DNA of 64,000 nt, from the NCBI RefSeq assembly GCF_000143535.2, contig NC_037311.1, positions 1,240,001 to 1,304,000 on the forward strand. The letters run 5' to 3'. A program made the translations under genes and the position numbers. Positions within the stretch are counted from its first letter, which is position 1; every line of letters begins with the position of its first letter. Below, one piece after another: positions 34,601-46,789 of the stretch. The notes below the pieces were generated by a model. The model did not search any database and was not told where the DNA came from. It saw nothing but the letters and a program-made list of their open reading frames with translations. The DNA is from Botrytis cinerea B05.10. Its lineage: Eukaryota; Ascomycota; Leotiomycetes; Helotiales; Sclerotiniaceae.

Positions 34601-36877
34601 AGTTACTCATGTCAAGTAATGGGTTTTCCCATTGAATCCGCATGGTATTATATTCAGATATATCAAGTGATCGGTGACTTCGTCTGTCAGGGCTATGCGC
34701 TTCTTCTGCCTGAAGCTAAAGCTTCCACAAGATGAGCCAAACTCCGGTCAGATGTATTCAAAGTAGCGTCATTGTGAAAAATGTGGCCGATGAGAGTTGC
34801 TTTAGAATCTTCATCTAAGCTGCACTGGCAGAACTTAATTCCTTATTGGCGGATGTTGTTCTCACGGAACGAGCCATAGAATTTTGCAGTCTGCGTTTGA
34901 CAGTGCCCTTCTCTCACGACCTCAACAATGCGGAGGACCCCTCGCACGAAAAGATGCGCAAAATTTGAAGACAGTTCGGACCACAAATGTGAAGAATGCA
35001 GGAAGAGAAGCATTCGCAATCATGCATATGATCCATGTATTAATGGCGAGGAAGATTCTTCGAACTGATAGTGATCGATGTGGGATGAAAAGTTTGAAAG
35101 CGGTGGAAGCGGTGAAAGCGCGCTGGTACCGCTGTGAGATTATGAGGAAAAGCATGCGAATACCTATTACTTAGGTAAGTGCTCATTGAGCTTTACTTAA
35201 ATATCCACCCGTGATGCGACAGTATTGCCATCGCATATCTGTCTGTCTTCAAGAACAGAGAGCTGAAAGGGATATGCGGCATGGGCTGGGAATCTTCCTC
35301 TGATAAGGACCCGTCATTTCGTGCTTGAAGCGGCCCATCTGCCGCTGAAAGTTACTTGAGAGTGGTTCGAAGCGGCTCTACCGATTTGTCGCATATAACG
35401 GCGGATGGATACTATTTTTGCTGTCAATAATCTACTTGCGGACATGGGCTTGAATCGCAGGGTGAACCGGCTCTTTACAATTGATGGAATCATAATCAGT
35501 GCGAGTATCAGCTCTTCACTTTTCAAATCCTCATTATCTTTGCTAACGATACCCCGCCCTTTCTTTACCCCTTTCCCGTCGCAGCTGTCTGCACAATACA
35601 AGGATGGCGTTTTAATTGATCGAAGCAGAAACCACTAAAGGTTGATGTAAATCATGACGAAAACAAACATTCATCTGTAACAAGAAATCCAAACGGCTCT
35701 TCAACCCATCCGCCTGCTGCTATTGAATTCCCGTACTAGATACACTTACATTACCCAACAAGAACACAGGCGAGAATTCTCATTCAAGTCTATAAAGTGT
35801 CGAATAAAACGTAGAACTAGAATACTAACCGACCGACGCAAGTGGTTTGATCGTGGCTCATTGGTTCAATTCCAGACTCTTGAGGTACATTTGGGCCCAA
35901 GCAGAGCCATGTGTGTAGATTACTTGTATTGTATAGTCATATGATGTGGGGAACATCTCAGCGCCTGATAAGCGTTGAGTTAAATGTTCTGATATTTTGA
36001 TATTTTGTTGGAGGATTTGGATTTGTTCTTCTCCTGAAGGCTGATTCACTTGGCGGAAGCCATTTTGACGTCGGTGTTGACGATTGGAGTTCCACTTCTA
36101 TGTTCTGTCGTTGCTTGTTTTGCCTCGAGATCTCCCTTCTTTGTAAGTGAGGCATGGGCATATATGGTCGCTAATCTAGAAGAGCTTCTTATTTTGTGAA
36201 TTACTATAGGCTTGTATCGCTTGGACGAACCGGATCCATTCCATTGTACTGCTGATGGTGTAGGATGTGTCGAGGATAATCCTATGGGCTAGTTGGGGAT
36301 ATAGCATGTAATTTGGAATTTGATGCTCTTCTGGATTCTGACAAAAGTGTTCTATTTTCAAAACGGATAATTGGATGTGTCCTGTGGAATTGGATGAATG
36401 GAAAAGACCTTTCATAATTGATCTCTCTTTATGTACGAAGCATTTGAGGAATACAATATCGAGTTATCGACATTATGACTCTAGGTCGAAATAAAGTCGG
36501 AGTAGGTCCGCGTTGGAACTGCTCCGAATAGTAAGATTTTGGAACTTGAAGATTATGATATGGCATCGAAGGGCTGGAGGACTTGGTAGCAGGGCTATTA
36601 TTCGAGCACGGCTAAGGTTCACCTGGCCTTGAATGGGGATGATAAGTAAGAAGAATAGAGGGTGGTTAAAACAATCCGGATTTTTGAAACACCCCGGTAT
36701 CTATTGAGAAATGTGATAATATAAGTCACCATCATAGCAGAATATGATCTAGGCGAGTAGCAAAGTTACTTGAGCATACTAACAAAAAATTACTACGCAA
36801 TCCTATCAACACGTAGAGGATTTGTCACCAATGCTAGAGAACTTGATGAATATAACGTTTGATTACGAATTTGATTT
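31652..36877. other. 5.2-kb stretch without a recognised gene
   Basis: Only short open frames (up to about 95 codons) without domains, signal peptides or coding-like composition. Notable items: a CAGGTAGGTAGGTATCCTAG element at about 31867-31886, E-boxes at 32281-32287 and about 33913-33918, and a dense run of stops in all frames. The left part should contain the transporter promoter. It could hold non-coding RNA or decayed genes, but I cannot show either. Confidence 0.5.
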
Positions 36878-38012
36878 TCAGCCTGCCTTTTCAACCTCTA
36901 TAACAGCTCTTCTAACACCGTCTGACTCTTCCCTAACCTGGGTAACTTGAGCCCCACGCGCTGTGACATCTTCAATAAAATCTTCTATTGACCCGCCAAC
37001 TCCGAAATACACCTTTTTGGCCCCTATCAACGCCGTCTTATTCGGCCCTGTGCTTAAATCAAGTAATGCCATCAACGTTTCAGCAAAAGCTTTCAAAGCA
37101 ACAGGAGAATATATGGTTTCTGCTCCAATGATGATTGTGTTCTCGCATGATAGATGAAGCTTATCAGTGACCAGAGAGACAAAGTCTTGAGACCAAGCAC
37201 CAGAGAAGAGCGATATATTGATGTTGCGAGAAGTCAGCGCGGAGATGAATTCAGAGATGAGTGCTTCGTCGATATCGAGTTCGCCTTCTGCCTCCCAAGA
37301 CTCGGACTTTGTGGTTTGCGCCCAGGAAAGGAGAATGTTGGGTAAAGTGACGAGCTGTAGGACTGTAGGATTGTAGTCTGCAAGTCCAAGCTCCAACCCG
37401 GATGTGGAAGAAGTTGTGTTTTCTAGGAACCATTGGAAGACTGCTAGAGATGGAAGAGCAGTTCCACAACCAAGCTATCAGGTTTGTCAATATAATCACT
37501 CGTGATAACTTGGCCGCAAGTAAAGTCTCAATGAAAATAACACATACCTCTAGAACTCTCCTCCTCCCCTCCCCAACAATAGTCCTCCCACTAAGAACCT
37601 TGACCAAATCCACCGAGCTCTCCCAGCTTTTGAACCCTCCTTCATAGACCCCAGTCTTCACATCATCATTCCCCAAACCCAGAAGACCGTCTCCACTTCC
37701 CTCATCCTCCGCCATCAACTGCGCTCTAACATCCCATAACTCCCTCCTTGGAATGCCAATCTCCTTACCATCATCCAACTTAACAACCAGCGTAGAATAA
37801 GCAATCTGAGATGGCAATGTCTTTAGAAATTCCTCTAAAGTGTGATAAGTCGGAGGTAAAAGTGGTTGTCCTGCTACCGGAAATGCCCCGCTGGATTTCC
37901 GCGGTGCTAGGGAACCGGTTTCTGCAGCTTGTTTGGAGACGGATGGAAGAGCATCTTGGGCTGAGTCTATCTCTATGTCATCGCCTGCAAATGAGAAGCT
38001 GAAGCCAGACAT
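36878..38012 (-). CDS. HPM1: Protein-histidine N-methyltransferase (HPM1/METTL18 type)
   Basis: Two exons (38012-37548, 37474-36878) give 353 residues. Splicing reconstitutes SAM motif I across the junction: VLELGCGTALPSLAVF (about 153-168). Before it lies the SWESSVDLVKVL block typical of the HPM1/METTL18 family. After it come LGLADYNPTVLQLVTLPNI (acidic loop), SLFSGAWSQDF and TIIIGAETIYSP. The yeast enzyme methylates a histidine of ribosomal protein uL3 in nucleus/cytoplasm. The N-terminus MSGFSFSFAGDDIE is a common start in fungal orthologues. A TCACGTG box is 90 bases upstream (38102-38108). Confidence 0.9.
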
Positions 38013-38394
38013 CTTGAGATCAGGGTTCAGAAGAATGTGGATGCGGAAAAGAAAATCTTGTGTTATTTAATAAAAAAAAAGTCCATGAAAATTGATTGGT
38101 ATCACGTGTGTTGTATCATCACAGACAATGCCCCGCACTTTTGGAGCAAGAGAAGTTGGAGTGACGATTGAATAGCAGTTCATTGCAAATCGTGCAAGTC
38201 GCAATCTGAGCACTCAACATTTTGGGTGCAGCAGCTCTCAATTTTGGCTGGGTGGGTTTTACATGTATAGGTTTGTATTCAAAAGATGAACGTCAAGACT
38301 AAACCGAAGAGTTGCAATTCTCATAAGTATTTGATTCACTGATACTACTCTACTACATCATTATTCTGATTACAATCTAAACAATCTAATAAGC
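38013..38394. other. HPM1 promoter and NOP12 3' region
   Basis: Contains the E-box at 38102-38108. No gene. Confidence 0.5.
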
Positions 38395-40344
38395 TTACTT
38401 CGATCCTCGCTTCTTCCACTCGGCACCTCTGTTTGACGATCTCGTTCTGGGTTTACCCTTCTTCTTTCCACCACCCTTTCCTCCCAACTTTAGATCCTTT
38501 GGCTTACCCTTGCTTGCACTAGCTCTATAACCCTCAAAAACGAAACTCTCAGGTGCTTTGATACCGGCCATTCCACCCTTGGCTTCTCCGCTTCCACTGA
38601 CTTGCTTGTCTCCCCTGGAGCCCAAAGTCGTGTCGTTGGCCCCGGTTTTCTTGAATTTTGCGCCACCAGCTTTCCCTAATAGTTTGGTAGCTCTACCCTG
38701 CAAAGAGGCCTGATTTGGATCAACTTTTGGATTGTATATTTGGGAGGTTTTTGACGACTTAGGTTGACGAGCTGTGGGTCGGGATGAGACTTGTTTATGT
38801 TGAGCTTTGGCGCGGACAACACGAAGGACACGAGGAAGCATCGGCGGATACTTCTTCTCATTGAAAAGTAGGGCAGCTTCAACTGCATTTGCGTCCTATA
38901 TCTCTGCATTAGTAAGAGCTCAAATATTTTTGAGTGATGAAAGAAGCTTACGGTAAATTGTACATAAGCAAAACCCTTTCCAACGCGAGTTTTCTCATCG
39001 CGAATAACACGTACACTCTCTACTTCACCAGCCTTCCCGAATTGCCTCCACAAGCCTTCTTCAATATCAGAAGGTATTTTCGAACGTTTGCGGCTGTTTT
39101 CTCCATCTTGTTCAAGAAGAGATTCATCGTCTACAAACCCCAAGTTTCCAACAAAGACACATCGGCGGTGATCGGTTTTCGCAGGATGCGCTACGCCATC
39201 TACGCGAAGATGACGATCTAGTACTATAGTTCCATTGAGTTTCTTAACGGCCTCTCTGGCTGCAAATGCTGTAGAGTAGACTGCGTAGGCATTTGTGCTT
39301 TTTGTTGTAGCAGTCATAATGTCTTTTTTAGCAAAAGCAGCTTTCTTTGGTAGTGCGGCAGTGGCGTAGGCAGTGGAACGGAAGCGGAGGGATTCCAATT
39401 TGTGAGATGGTTTGCCAGCTGGGGGAGGAGGGAGATCATCAATGAAAGAGGACAGATGAGACATAAGTATTTTTTTGTCGGCTTTGGATGATATAGTAGA
39501 ACTTGCTACATTTCCAAGGAAAATAGTACGGGATGCCTTTTCAAGCTCGGCAGCATCCTTATCTGGTACGAGGGATTCATGTAGAGGAACATCGGATGGC
39601 GTCTTTCTCTTGTGGCTTGTCTCCTCGGAACCGGATTCTTCTGTATCATCCTCAGCTTCAGCTTCGCTATCAGATTCAGCATTATCCTCGTCCTCCTCAT
39701 CAGAGCCATCTTTCTCCATCTCTTCGTCTGAAACCGGCTTTTGCTCTGCAGCTAACTTTTGGCGTTTCAATCGTCTTTCGGCTTGGCGTTCTTCCTCTTC
39801 CTTTTCTTCTTCCCTGGCCAGCTTCTCAAGGTACTTTCCTTCAAGATCTGGCTCATCGGTCTTCCTTTTACGTTTTCGTTCGGGCTTCTCATTTTTTGCT
39901 TCGATGAATTTATCCAATTCGGGTACCTCGTCATGTATTTCGTTGGTATCATCATCCTCAGCAGATAGACCCGAAATATCAGCATCTTCGAGATCGCCAT
40001 CGATGCTACTTAATTCCTCGTCACCTTCGCCCATTTCGACATCTTCGGCGTCTTCATCATCGTCAGAAACCTCGGACGATTCTCCCTCCTGCGATTCGAC
40101 GTTTCTACGAGGCAAAGGTGCTTCTTGATATCTAGATTTTGGAGGAGCTTGTACTGGACCAGCCTAGAATTTATCAGCAAAATTGCGCGGTGCCAGAATT
40201 TTCAAGACTTACACTTGATGCAAATAGCAAGGCTAGAGTAGGGTCGACAGCCTTGTTTTCAGTGAAAATTGATTTACCAGCACTTTCTTTACCATTGGCT
40301 TTTTCCGCCACGCTGGTATTCTCGTTCCGACTACGCTTGCCCAT
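38395..40344 (-). CDS. NOP12: Nucleolar RNA-binding protein NOP12
   Basis: Three exons (40344-40213, 40163-38952, 38895-38395) give 614 residues. Yeast Nop12 acts in pre-25S rRNA processing in the nucleolus. The N-terminal third is acidic Ser/Glu/Asp with Lys-rich coils. RRM1 (from about 245) begins [23 protein letters not shown]2 has RNP2 CVFVGNLGF and RNP1 [10 protein letters not shown]; the second intron lies directly after RNP1, so the last strands ([20 protein letters not shown]) are in exon 3. The tail is basic, with [13 protein letters not shown]. Exon 1 ends in LALLFASS, and the start MGKRSRNEN fits a nuclear protein. Confidence 0.9.
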
Positions 40345-40617
40345 TGCGATTGAGTTGTTTTTTTGTTGGAAATAAGTGGTGCAGGTAATATGCTACCTTT
40401 CGTCGTCCCGAGATAATGAGATTTCGGGAATTCAATAAAAAAATAAAAATGCTGCAGCTTGCAGGGATCAGTGGGGTTGTTACTGCCACCAGCTGGTGAC
40501 CGCCTTCCACGCTCCGAGGATCTACCGATAATTATACCTTGATTCCTAATGCTTCGTTTTGCGACAATGGCAATACAATCACCACAACAATTCTGTAACA
40601 ATAATTTTACTCTGAAG
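40345..40617. promoter_or_regulatory. Compact divergent NOP12/DEP1 promoter
   Basis: 273 bases separate the two chosen start codons. The DEP1 frame has an upstream in-frame ATG at 40549, so the real spacer could be 204 bases. Confidence 0.5.
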
Positions 40618-42961
40618 ATGAGTGGTGAAATTGACGTTGAGCCAGCGGTTGATTCTATCATACCCGACGAAGCTTCGGTTGACGACGAGCTTAGTGATCT
40701 CGAGGTGGAAGAAGATCGCTCTAGCAGTCTGAGTGATATTGAAGACAAAGATGGCGAGCAAGATCATGACGACGATGCCGAAGCATCAGACGACCTTAGT
40801 AACCCTTCTGAGGATGACGACTCTGAAGCAGAGACAGAGCGATTGGAAGAATCCCCGCACAAGCTGAGAGTGCAAAAGAATGTGGTTCTTAATTCCCGTA
40901 ATGGCGCCGATTCGAATGAGCGCAGCCCAAGCAAACTACACAACCAGATCATGGCAGATGAGGGGGAAGATGACGAAGATGACGCAGATCAGTTATCTGA
41001 CGAGGATATTGCAATTTCCAATGATAGCCCTAAAAGTTCTCACCATGATGATGGTGAGCTGGATCGCAAGTCAGCGACAGCTCGTACGTCATTAGAAGAT
41101 TCTGCGGGCGAAGGAAAAAGAGCGTTATCGACTTCTGAAATTGATTCAAGAAAACGCAAACGATCAATAATGGGCCGCGGCGGACTCGAAGATGATTTTG
41201 ATGAACCTTTACCCAAGCGAACAGGCTCTATAATCAACCAAGGCGACGACTTTGCGATCGACGATGAATTACCTGTAGAAGAAGATGCATCAAATACAAT
41301 AAGTGGCAATATATCAGGCGAAGAGGGTGATGGGCCACAGGAGCAGGCTCCTGTGAATGTGACACAGACCATGCTTCCCGATGACGACACCATCGAAACC
41401 GCTGGCATACCGGCGTCACCTAAAAGACGAGGAAGGAAGAAGAAAAAGGCTGTGGAGAATGGTACAAATATTGAAGACGAGTCAGACAGCTTGCAGAATG
41501 GCATCATAACTAATGGCGAAGACGATACACGAAACGGCGAAGAGGACCAAGTAGACAATGAGGAAGATGATGAGGCAGATCTCGTATTAAAGACAGAAGA
41601 AGAATGTGAGTGTGTCGCAGCTGGTTAGACTTAAATATGCACAATTATCCTAACGCAGATTTGAACAGTGGAGAAAAAGATAAGCGCATTTGATCAACTT
41701 GGAGGTATTGAGAAGGATTTCGCAGTTTTTAGGGACAGGTCAGATTACACTCTTGATCACTGTTTCATTCGCTGATATATTTCTAGATTATACGATGCGC
41801 GCCTCGAGCAAATAAGTCGAGAAGAGGCTATGCTCCGACAAGACCATCCAACGCACCCCGATCTTCTTGAGCAGATGAAGCCTGTCGAGGCACGGAGAGA
41901 TGAGAGAATTCGTGTCGCAGAGAAACTACGTGAATATGAGTTACAGACTCTCAAAACTTATGCTGTTGCGAGGAGGAGCCAGATTCTTATTCAATATCGA
42001 CAAGAAGCAAGAGAAATTCGAGAAACCAAGATGGAGCAACTAGGTAAACAATGGTACGAAATACAACATGACCGAAGGAATTACTCAACCGGCGTACCCG
42101 AGTACACTCTAAACTATCCCACTCGAAGATCGCAACAGGTTCAGAACCAGGTAGCATACTCCAACGAGGTTTCTATTCTCTCAGGCATCGCAAAACATGT
42201 CGGATTTCCAGCCGCTCCTTCAATGTCACAAGCCACACCTGCGGAGCTTGAAGAGGACTTTGAGAAGATGGGTGTAACTAATGCAATGGGAGTAAGTGCA
42301 TTATTTGGGAGCCATGGTTGGATTTAGTCCAGAAAGGAATCCTTTGTCCAAAATGGGACAGGTAAGCTGACGGGGCTTTTCATAGGGGACTAGACATGTG
42401 CACCAACCTGCAAATTTTTCGCTGCAAGAGTTTGCAGCATTGCGAACAGCAAGGTCAACATCGCGGTATAGGCCAGCGGAAGAACAATTCATTGAGCAAA
42501 CACCTTGGGCAAACCCGCAGCATCCCTCTCACTCCCACTTAATACAGCGTCAGACTTCAGCCCAGCATACACCAAGAACCACAAGTCCTTTGTCGCAAGT
42601 TCAAGTACAGCCCCGTCGCCATTCTCATCAACAAGGCGGCCCTATTTCAGGAACCTTCTCTAATATGTCAACATCAGTACTACAGCATACTAATGGATAC
42701 ATGACGTCTGGTGGTCGAATTTCTCCACACAATCCTTTTTCTAATACTTCACACTCACATACCATCGTACCATCACCATTGGGCAGTCGACAGCCATCTT
42801 TGTCGCCAAAGCAAACTAGACCTCCTCACCCACTGCTATCTATCTCCAACGAGCAGCATAACCATCATGCTCCTCCCGTCTCCAGTAATCAAATCCACCA
42901 GACACCACGCGCCGGACTACAGGACGTGGTACAAGAGATGACCCGCATATCTCCACCGTGA
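40618..42961 (+). CDS. DEP1: Sds3-like/DEP1 subunit of the Rpd3L histone deacetylase complex
   Basis: Main exons 40618-41605, 41669-41738, 41787-42291, 42386-42961 join in frame to about 712 residues. The first 330 residues are strongly acidic (Asp/Glu/Ser) with basic RKRKRS and RRGRKKKK patches. The Sds3-like domain spans exons 2-3: EKKISAFDQLGGIEKDFAVF, RLYDARLEQISREEAML, EARRDERIRVAEKLREYELQ. The C-terminal part is Ser/Pro/His-rich. Dep1 and Sds3 share this domain; the long acidic N-terminus favours Dep1. Between exons 3 and 4 the sequence GFSPERNPLSKMGQ is open and flanked by GTAAGC, so a small extra exon near 42310-42361 may be used. An upstream in-frame ATG exists at 40549. Confidence 0.85.
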
Positions 42962-43419
42962 GTGACTCGCGCATCTCCAGAAAATCAAACTCAGGCTTCG
43001 AGTTTTACAAGTAAAGTTTTAATGATTACGAGGGCGCAAATATATGGTTCAAGGTGCATGGTGGGTGTTACGGCAGAAAAGCATTTTTATTTGATTCGGC
43101 GTTCTGGGATATGGATGGTTACCATTGATGGTATATGATTCCCTTCAGCCTTTAGGCAGTATTGCAATAATACTATCTACATCTGTAATTATAACGTGTG
43201 GCTTCAAATCCAAAAAGCTACAGACCTGAAGCCCTTGAAATCCTCAAGAGTCTTCCTTCATCCAAACAACTCCCATTGAACCTGTGATAACCATTGCATC
43301 TACTTGTGATTTTGTAGCCCCTAGTCCGCTCGATTTTGGCACTATGAAGTTGCCTCCACGTTTATAGAACTTAGCCCACAGGAGCCATTCTTGGTCTCAG
43401 TTATATCGTCACACTCCAC
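42962..43419. other. Convergent 3' intergenic
   Basis: Between the DEP1 and COA3 stops. No further feature. Confidence 0.55.
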
Positions 43420-43752
43420 TCAAGAATCCCGCGTGGTTGGCGCGGCTGGTACTTTAACATCTTCAAAGTCGTCTTGCGAAACTGCTCTGATAGTGAAAGC
43501 AACTGTAGATAGTCATTACTCTGAACTGGCTTAGAACACTCTCGCAGACACTTACAAACTCCAAGAGCAAATGCAGCAATGCCCGCCCCTGTCAAAGCAT
43601 TCTTAACAAGATATGGTCTTCGCGCTCGAATAAGGGCAGCAGATTGTTTGTAATTCTTATCGTAGTAGGAAGACTTGGGAACTCTATAATGGCCCTTTAT
43701 TAATATGACGCATTCGACTTTCTAGAAATAATATATAAACTCACAACGGCAT
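43420..43752 (-). CDS. COA3: Cytochrome c oxidase assembly factor 3
   Basis: Three exons (43752-43745, 43683-43556, 43502-43420) give 72 residues. It is too fragmented to appear as a single open frame. The reconstructed protein has the family pattern MPLVPKSSYYDKNYKQSAAL, RARRPYLVKNALTG, a single transmembrane segment (AGIAAFALGVFAFTIRAV) and a short acidic tail (SQDDFEDVKVPAAPT). COA3 sits in the inner mitochondrial membrane and controls Cox1 synthesis and early complex IV assembly with Mss51 and Cox14. The first exon is eight bases long (ATGCCGTT). Confidence 0.88.
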
Positions 43753-44189
43753 CTTGGATTGTAATCTTTTGTCAATTGGTATATTGATATTGTTCAATGG
43801 CGCCACTTTCCAAAAAGAAATTCCCAAGTGATGGAATTTGTGAGATCCAGCCTTATCGATAAGGCTACCTTGGAAGATGCCTAGAAGGTACTAGGTAGGC
43901 ACAGTACAGTGCGACTGAGATTTGGTGCTTGCCAATATCGCGCAACTTAAAAAGGGTCGCGTTTACCTCCAGCCAATATCACATCAAAGAAACACGATTT
44001 GTTTGTCAACCTTGATTCTCTCAACAACAGCTTCGCAGAATGGTTTGGAGTCAATTCGACTACAAACTCAACAGCTCAATATAGTGGATATCAGTGTAGT
44101 CTTTCTCACATGCAGCTTGCACAGTACAATCTATAGTAGATCACATTCGACTTCTTTCCCCGCAGCTTCTAAAGGTTATCATCATCGTC
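43753..44189. promoter_or_regulatory. Divergent COA3/PTA1 promoter with an 18-bp palindrome
   Basis: 437 bases between the start codons. 43849-43866 is a perfect palindrome, AGCCTTATCGATAAGGCT, containing two inverted GATAAGG boxes. Just after it is GGTACTAGGTAGGCA, a form of the ACCTAGGTA element seen elsewhere in the window. Confidence 0.6.
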
Positions 44190-46789
44190 ATGGCTACCTT
44201 GACTGTTGAAAAACAAATCGATCAATTGAACGATGCTCGAAAACTGGTGCTCTCAGATGCCAACTACTACACCCAGATCATTCAAGGAATACTACCAATT
44301 ATTGGTCCATCCGCGAGAGTAGAATTACGACGATGGGGCGCAGATTTCCTGGCAGAGACATTTTCAAGTCCAACCATACCTTCGTCACAAAAAGAAACAC
44401 TGAGCCTGGTTGTACTTGATACATTGAAGGACATGATTGAGAATCCGCACGAAGACAGTGCAGTAGTTAAGAGTATAGTGCAAACAGCAGCTAGCATCTA
44501 CCCGCTTGTCGTTCGATGGATGTATGTTGAATTTTTATCCCTTCATAGCTATGACTTAGATTTTAACGTTCTTGCCATTTTCCCATCTTCACATCTTTGG
44601 ATGGCGTCAAGCAATGGCTGCGGAATCTAGAGCTGGTTCTAACTAGTGTGTCTAAATAGTATCAACAATTCCTACGACATACCGACCTGGGATCGCATGG
44701 TCGCAATTAAAACTCGAATACTTCGAATGTGGGATACTGCGAAGCCAGGAATTAGGATATGCTGCATTAAATTTGCGCAGAGAGTTGTGTTGGTTCAAAC
44801 AACAGGACCCGATGCAGATTCTAGAGTATGAGAGGTACCTAGCACCTCCCAAAAGGCAAGATGCTAATGTTGTTTTTTGTATAGCGCGGTGATCCTCTTC
44901 AGGTATCACTATCTATGGTGCCTCCGAACCATACCGTTCTCCCCCCTCGGAACCTTGAAGCTGAAGCGTCAGGTCTTCTCGATAGACTCCTCAGCGTCTT
45001 CCAAGAGAACTCTAGGTATGTCGAGCTCATTGCATCTCACCCCTCCCCCCATTTAAAAACTGACATGTCTAGCGATGCTGTACTTGTTGATGCAACTTTG
45101 AATTCCCTTTCCATCTTAATCCGAGCCCGTCCCCATGTTGCAAATAAAATCCTGAATGTTCTTCTAAACTTCAATCCTCTGAAACTAGCCAATTCTCCAA
45201 TGACTCCCAAATTGCGTGTTATGGTTAAATCTATGGAAAAGACTACTAGATCATTACTTATCCATATCAGCAAGCGGTATGTCTTTTTGTCCCTGTGAAA
45301 TATGCTTGTTCTAAGCTGATGGTTGTAGGGACCCTCACAATCCACTCAATGGGCGAATCCAGCAATATGTCGAACGAATGATGCGCTCTAAAACGGAAAT
45401 CTTTGACGAGGGAAATAGAAAGCGTGGACCTCCAGAACCTGTGGACGCCCAAGATCTCGCCAAACGTCAAAAGCTAGGCGCGCAAGTTAAATCTGCTCCA
45501 CTACATATACCACCACTAGCACCTGGAAATCACACAATCGCCGAGCTTTTTACTATCACGACTGATGAAGCCCTAAAGGGTTTTGACGTTGCACTTCTAT
45601 CGGAAGACCTCGTCGTCAAGATCGGTATAACAATTCTCCAGAGGATAGATACGGACACTATTGAACAGGCTATAAGCGTAAGTTTCCCCAAACTCAATGA
45701 TATGTTCGCACGATTACTCAACTGGCAATTAGGGCGTGAAAGCAAGACTTCAAGCTCTCTCAGAGCCTAAGCCCGAAGAAATCAACCCTGAAACAGCTCC
45801 ACTGGGCGTAGAGGAGGACGACGATGACTACGAACCTGATTTCTACAATGCCGAAGATACAGAACAAATTTTGAACAAATTAGACAGTTCGCCACCTGAA
45901 GAACTTAAAGTGGATATCGAAAAGGTTGCAAATGTAGCACTTGGACCGTTCACGTTGCCCACTCCTCCGTCTCTAAATGCCGAGGAAGTGACTCTGGTTG
46001 GCCAAGGTACTGTGTCTCGAGTCTTCGGTGTGATGCAGACCTTAGAAGAGCCCGCGGCAAGAAAGGCAAAAGCTGGAATAAACAGACTAGCAGCTAGTGC
46101 TTATGATCGAGATGCATGGATTACTATCATTACCCGTCTCGCAACGCGTGCTGGGGCCGGTCTCGAAGAGTCCTCTAGCCCTGTCAAGTTGGAGTCGGCA
46201 GATACTGAGCGATTATCCTTGAGTAACACTATTCGACAATCACTGCTTGTTTACATTCTGGAAGACTTTAGAAAGCGAATCGACATCGCTGTCGCTTGGC
46301 TGTGCGAAGAATGGTACAATGATAAAGTACAAATGAAGTTGGGAGATGGTTCAGCGGTGCTACATTATGAGAAATGGACACTCAAGGTTCTAGATGGAAT
46401 TTCAATCTATCTTGATGCGAAGGACAAAGTCCTTACTCGGTTCTTAAGCGAGATTCCCGGGTTGAGTCTCGAGGTGTTGAACAAAATCAAAGGGCTTTGC
46501 AAAGACCCAACAATGGTCAATCTATCGCTAACCAGTCTCCTTTATTTGGTTATGATGCGGCCACCTGTTCGAGACCTGGCTCTCGATGCAGTTGAAGATA
46601 TTTGGAACACTTGTAAGATTTCATTCCTTCCTTCCTTCTTTCATTGTAGTCATACTAATAACCCTGGAAGACGACAATGCGAAACCTATCGCCGCCAAGT
46701 ACCTCAAAAAATGGCGCCCAGGATTTGAGGAGAGACTCAAAAGCGATGTCGAAGAAACGAAATCGAATGGCATGATCATTAGCGCTTAG
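44190..46789 (+). CDS. PTA1: mRNA 3'-end processing factor PTA1 (symplekin)
   Basis: Seven exons (44190-44521, 44660-44825, 44885-45015, 45073-45276, 45329-45677, 45733-46612, 46671-46789) join in frame to 726 residues. The Symplekin/Pta1 N-terminal HEAT-like domain (DUF3453) occupies about 80-330, including YDIPTWDRMVAIKTRILRMW, KFAQRVVLVQTTGP and NHTVLPPRNLEAEASGLLDR. An acidic linker (EEDDDDYEPDFYN) and a helical C-terminal half ending KPIAAKYLKKWRPGF follow. In yeast, Pta1 is the scaffold of the cleavage and polyadenylation factor, bridging Ssu72, Ysh1 and Pap1 modules in the nucleus. All seven junctions keep phase. Confidence 0.92.

Noticed and set aside
35855..35885. T-loop-like GGTTCAATTCC suggesting a tRNA
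   Set aside because: No matching acceptor stem, D-loop or anticodon arm could be folded around it.
39475..40128. A 217-codon Ser-rich plus-strand frame opposite NOP12
   Set aside because: Antisense of the Asp/Glu codons of NOP12, which necessarily yields Ser-rich open frames.
40233..40748. A 171-codon minus frame across the NOP12/DEP1 promoter
   Set aside because: Ser-rich antisense of the acidic DEP1 start; incompatible with the NOP12 exon 1 frame.
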